Shown here: positions 22,256 through 23,526 of the stretch, one piece after another
Layout: each line of letters starts with the position of its first letter
How positions within the stretch are numbered: position 1 is the first letter of the stretch
From: JBEKTY01 sp049515555
GTDB taxonomy: Bacteria; Planctomycetota; Planctomycetia; Pirellulales; Thermoguttaceae
Assembly (NCBI GenBank): GCA_049515555.1
Contig: JBEKTY010000130.1
Span: forward strand, 1 to 23,526
Reading direction: 5' to 3'
DNA length: 23,526 bases
The notes under the pieces: generated by a model
Databases searched by the model: none
What the model saw: the letters and a program-made list of their open reading frames with translations, nothing else
What the model was told of the DNA's origin: nothing
Made by a program: the position numbers and the translations under genes

Positions 22256-22784
22256 ACTTCTGCGGGTCGGGAGCGGGATTCTCAAAGCCCAGCGAGAGCC
22301 GCGTGCGGATGACCGGGGCCTGCGCCGCACCAGCGCCGAACTGCATCCCGGCGCCGGCAGCGCGCCCCGCGGCGCCCATCTGCATACCGGGCCCGTAGGA
22401 CCCGCCGCCCACTGCCATGTTCCCCGCCGCACCTTGTGCCTGGGCCGCACCGACAAAGTTCTGGGCTTGCCCGGTGGGATTGGCGCCGACGAAGTCGCCC
22501 GCCCGCCGGGCTTGGCCGCCCACGGACGTGCCGCCAGACCCCATGCCGCTCTGGCCCATGCCGCTGGAGCCGAAGCCGCTCCGCGAGCTCATCCCGCCGA
22601 CCCCCCCCTGCCCTCCCATCATCGAGCCGGACCCAAACGCAGTGGACTGGCCCGCCGTCATGCCGGCCCCGGTGGTCCGGTTGCCGAACATCCCCATCGA
22701 AGAAGAGGACTGTGCCCACACGCCCGCCGGGGCAACCAGCAGGCCCAGGAACACCAACATGCACACCGGCCACCGGCAACTCAT
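21888..22784 (-). CDS. Secreted Gly/Met/Ala-rich protein with C-terminal BON domain
   Basis: The 298-residue protein has a clear signal peptide (RWPVCMLVFLGLLVAPAGVWAQ, cleavage about residue 24-25). A long Gly/Ser/Met/Ala/Gln-rich region follows (26-155). A BON domain lies at about 177-240 (LGQRLMDLPGIHWGSVVQVEIQGRTAILRG, then HDRDLAARVVRLEATIEQVDNKIDV), and the tail is Pro/Ala-rich. BON domains are small alpha/beta modules found in periplasmic and outer-membrane proteins and in some secretin-associated proteins; they are thought to contact membranes or envelope partners. The ATG at 22784 is preceded by AGGATGG and starts the signal peptide; ATG at 22823 is the longer option. The whole BON coding segment is antisense to the last 190 codons of the convergent gene. 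Context suggests envelope work with the secretin cluster (inference). Confidence 0.88.
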   Translation of the reverse strand: MSCRWPVCMLVFLGLLVAPAGVWAQSSSSMGMFGNRTTGAGMTAGQSTAFGSGSMMGGQGGVGGMSSRSGFGSSGMGQSGMGSGGTSVGGQARRAGDFVGANPTGQAQNFVGAAQAQGAAGNMAVGGGSYGPGMQMGAAGRAAGAGMQFGAGAAQAPVIRTRLSLGFENPAPDPQKFSSLLGQRLMDLPGIHWGSVVQVEIQGRTAILRGVVATEHDRDLAARVVRLEATIEQVDNKIDVAARSATPATAPRANPSAVAPAGPAFGQPVPVEPGPPGASSGPGSPAAGSHAAPLPPAK

Positions 22785-23068
22785 GGCTATCCATCCTGGG
22801 AGGGGAGTAACAAAGGCCATCATACTCTACTATTATGAAATCGGCAAATCGGTTGGGGTTCCGGTAGGGGTACAGTTCCGTGAAACCCCATTGGGGGGTG
22901 TACCTTGTTCACCCTGTTATCCCAGGGTAGCGGCGAGTACGCCGCAACCATGACGGGCTACTCTGCGACACCGCTTTGCGGTTCATCGAATGGACCGTTA
23001 TGGGATTGAAAACGACTTGAACTGCATCTCGCAACTTACCCATTTTAACGGCTCGCGGCGCTATTTCG

Positions 23069-23087
23069 CCAGGGGCTTCGCCCCTGG
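23069..23087. repeat. CCAGGGGC/GCCCCTGG hairpin
   Basis: A perfect 8-base stem with a TTC loop. The motif is of a kind common in intergenic DNA of GC-rich bacteria. It has no T-tract on either side, so it is not a classical terminator. Confidence 0.7.
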
Positions 23088-23131
23088 AACCCCAGGAACA
23101 CCTCGTTCCCCACCCATCGCTCGCTGCGGTA

Positions 23132-23178
23132 CGAAAACACGCCAGGCTCTCCCTCCGGTCGGCCATGGCGTCTTTTCG
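23132..23178. repeat. CGAAAACACGCCA / TGGCGTCTTTTCG inverted repeat
   Basis: The arms 23132-23144 and 23166-23178 are complementary at 12 of 13 positions and enclose 21 bases (CTCTCCCTCCGGTC within). Together with the hairpin at 23069 it may be one larger repeat unit. Confidence 0.6.
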
Positions 23179-23196
23179 ACCTCCGCTCGCTCCAAC

Positions 23197-23255
23197 GTAT
23201 CCGGCACACTCCGTGTGCCGCTGCCGCCGGACGGCACACGGCGTGTGGCGTGCTA
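23197..23255. repeat. Paired CGGCACAC palindromes downstream of the FGE-family gene
   Basis: Unit one (23197-23220) is GTATC followed by CGGCACACTCCGTGTGCCG. Unit two (23232-23255) is CGGCACACGGCGTGTGGCG followed by TGCTAC. They are head-to-head, with GTA or TAC at the outer feet as in 522-624 and 3372-3425, but with a different stem. The pair ends eight bases before the stop codon of the minus-strand gene, so it may act at its mRNA 3' end. Confidence 0.65.
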
Positions 23256-23262
23256 CATTATC

Positions 23263-23526
23263 CTACTTGTCCGCCAGAACTCGGGAGACACGCAGGCCCA
23301 AGTAGCTGTAGCGATCCCCGGGCCCGGACCTGGCGCGATCGGCCGAGCGGCAGTACCCGGCGCCGTCGGCCCAGCAGCCGCCGCGGCTCACGCGGTTCGG
23401 GCCACCAGGGGGACCGGTCGGATCATCCGTAGGCGAGCTCGCATAATACCCCTTGTCGTACCAGTCCTGGCACCACTCCCACACGTTGCCGTACATGTCA
23501 TACAATCCCCAGGCGCTCGCTCGCTT
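23263..23526 (-). CDS. Formylglycine-generating enzyme (FGE/SUMF1)-family protein, C-terminal part
   Basis: The visible 87 residues begin AWGLYDMYGNVWEWCQDWYDKGYY. RVSRGGCWADGAGYCRSADRAR and YLGLRVSR follow before a TAG stop. GLYDMxGNVWEW and RGGSW-like and GFR-like blocks are the signature C-terminal motifs of the FGE-sulfatase family. True FGE activates sulfatases by oxidising a cysteine to formylglycine, but many planctomycete members have other or unknown targets. Here GGCW replaces the usual GGSW and LGLR the usual GFR. The gene continues beyond the window edge, so N-terminal domains, export signal and start cannot be seen. Confidence 0.93.
   Translation of the reverse strand, partial: KRASAWGLYDMYGNVWEWCQDWYDKGYYASSPTDDPTGPPGGPNRVSRGGCWADGAGYCRSADRARSGPGDRYSYLGLRVSRVLADK

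Larger units (their letters stand above)
22785..23262. other. Intergenic region rich in palindromes
   Basis: I see no gene I would defend. The first part (22785-22960) is the leader of the BON gene, including an AT-rich stretch (CTACTATTATGAAAT near 22830) that could hold its promoter on the minus strand. The rest contains a GGGGCTTCGCCCC hairpin, a 13-base inverted repeat pair and the paired CACAC palindromes listed separately. A minus-strand frame across about 23045-23200 is open but reads as repeat sequence. Confidence 0.5.

Noticed and set aside
14106..22784. Complete type II secretion operon
   Set aside because: Only secretin-family and accessory exported proteins are present. No GspE ATPase, GspF or pseudopilin sequence was found in the window.
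1..23526. tRNA or rRNA genes, prophage
   Set aside because: I saw no cloverleaf with a recognisable T-loop (GGTTCGANTCC), no rRNA-conserved stretch and no phage structural or integrase genes. This was by eye, so a tRNA scan would be the decisive check.

Overview
The window is GC-rich bacterial DNA that looks planctomycete, most plausibly from the Pirellulales and relatives. The indicators are a TIGR03000-type domain protein (a family essentially confined to Planctomycetes), very long secretin-family proteins with many N-domain repeats, a formylglycine-generating-enzyme/sulfatase-modifying-factor protein, a stand-alone Hanks-type Ser/Thr kinase, weak Shine-Dalgarno usage, and intergenic spaces full of short palindromic and heptameric repeats. 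The taxonomic placement is an inference from gene content.

Layout. 1-851: no convincing gene, but palindromic repeats. 852-1781: secreted Cys/Gly-rich TIGR03000 protein. 2099-3127: asd. 3094-3425: a heptamer repeat array interrupted by a 165-bp MITE-like element, followed by a hairpin pair. 3484-3846: retropepsin-like protein with Glu at the catalytic Asp position. 4243-5881: BrnT-like toxin candidate, HTH antitoxin candidate and truA, tightly packed; truA carries an in-frame insertion of about 300 bp made of heptamer repeats. 6111-9302: GT4 glycosyltransferase, Ser/Thr kinase, accA. 9303-9793: decayed leucine-rich-repeat-like pseudogene. 9956-10513 (minus): CvpA-family membrane protein. 10691-11343: VapBC-type toxin-antitoxin pair. 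11354-11791 (minus): dtd. 12013-13047: pdxA. 13131-13751 (minus): REP-associated tyrosine transposase (RAYT) with hairpins beside it. 14106-22255: an N-domain-only secretin relative, a full secretin, and a planctomycete-type secreted protein. 21888-22784 (minus): BON-domain protein, convergent with and overlapping the previous gene. 23263-23526 (minus): C-terminal end of a formylglycine-generating-enzyme-family protein, cut by the window edge.

Functionally the first two thirds is mixed housekeeping (aspartate-family amino acids, tRNA pseudouridylation, D-aminoacyl-tRNA quality control, fatty-acid initiation, vitamin B6) interspersed with toxin-antitoxin and other accessory genes. The last third is an envelope cluster: two giant periplasmic N-domain proteins, one ending in an outer-membrane secretin barrel, with two further exported proteins. 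No type II secretion ATPase, inner-membrane platform or pseudopilin gene is visible, so this may be a stand-alone outer-membrane pore rather than a standard secretion operon (inference).

The most unusual feature is the repeat ecology. Heptamer arrays (GGGATTA, GGGGATT, GGCGGAA and relatives) sit at the 3' ends of asd and truA and appear to supply both stop codons. They also occur as an in-frame 100-codon insertion inside truA. Twice they form a G-rich arm / spacer / C-rich arm architecture able to fold on itself. Paired palindromes whose stems differ from locus to locus but keep a GTA-containing foot, a dispersed 106-bp double-hairpin repeat, a MITE and a RAYT share the same 23 kb.
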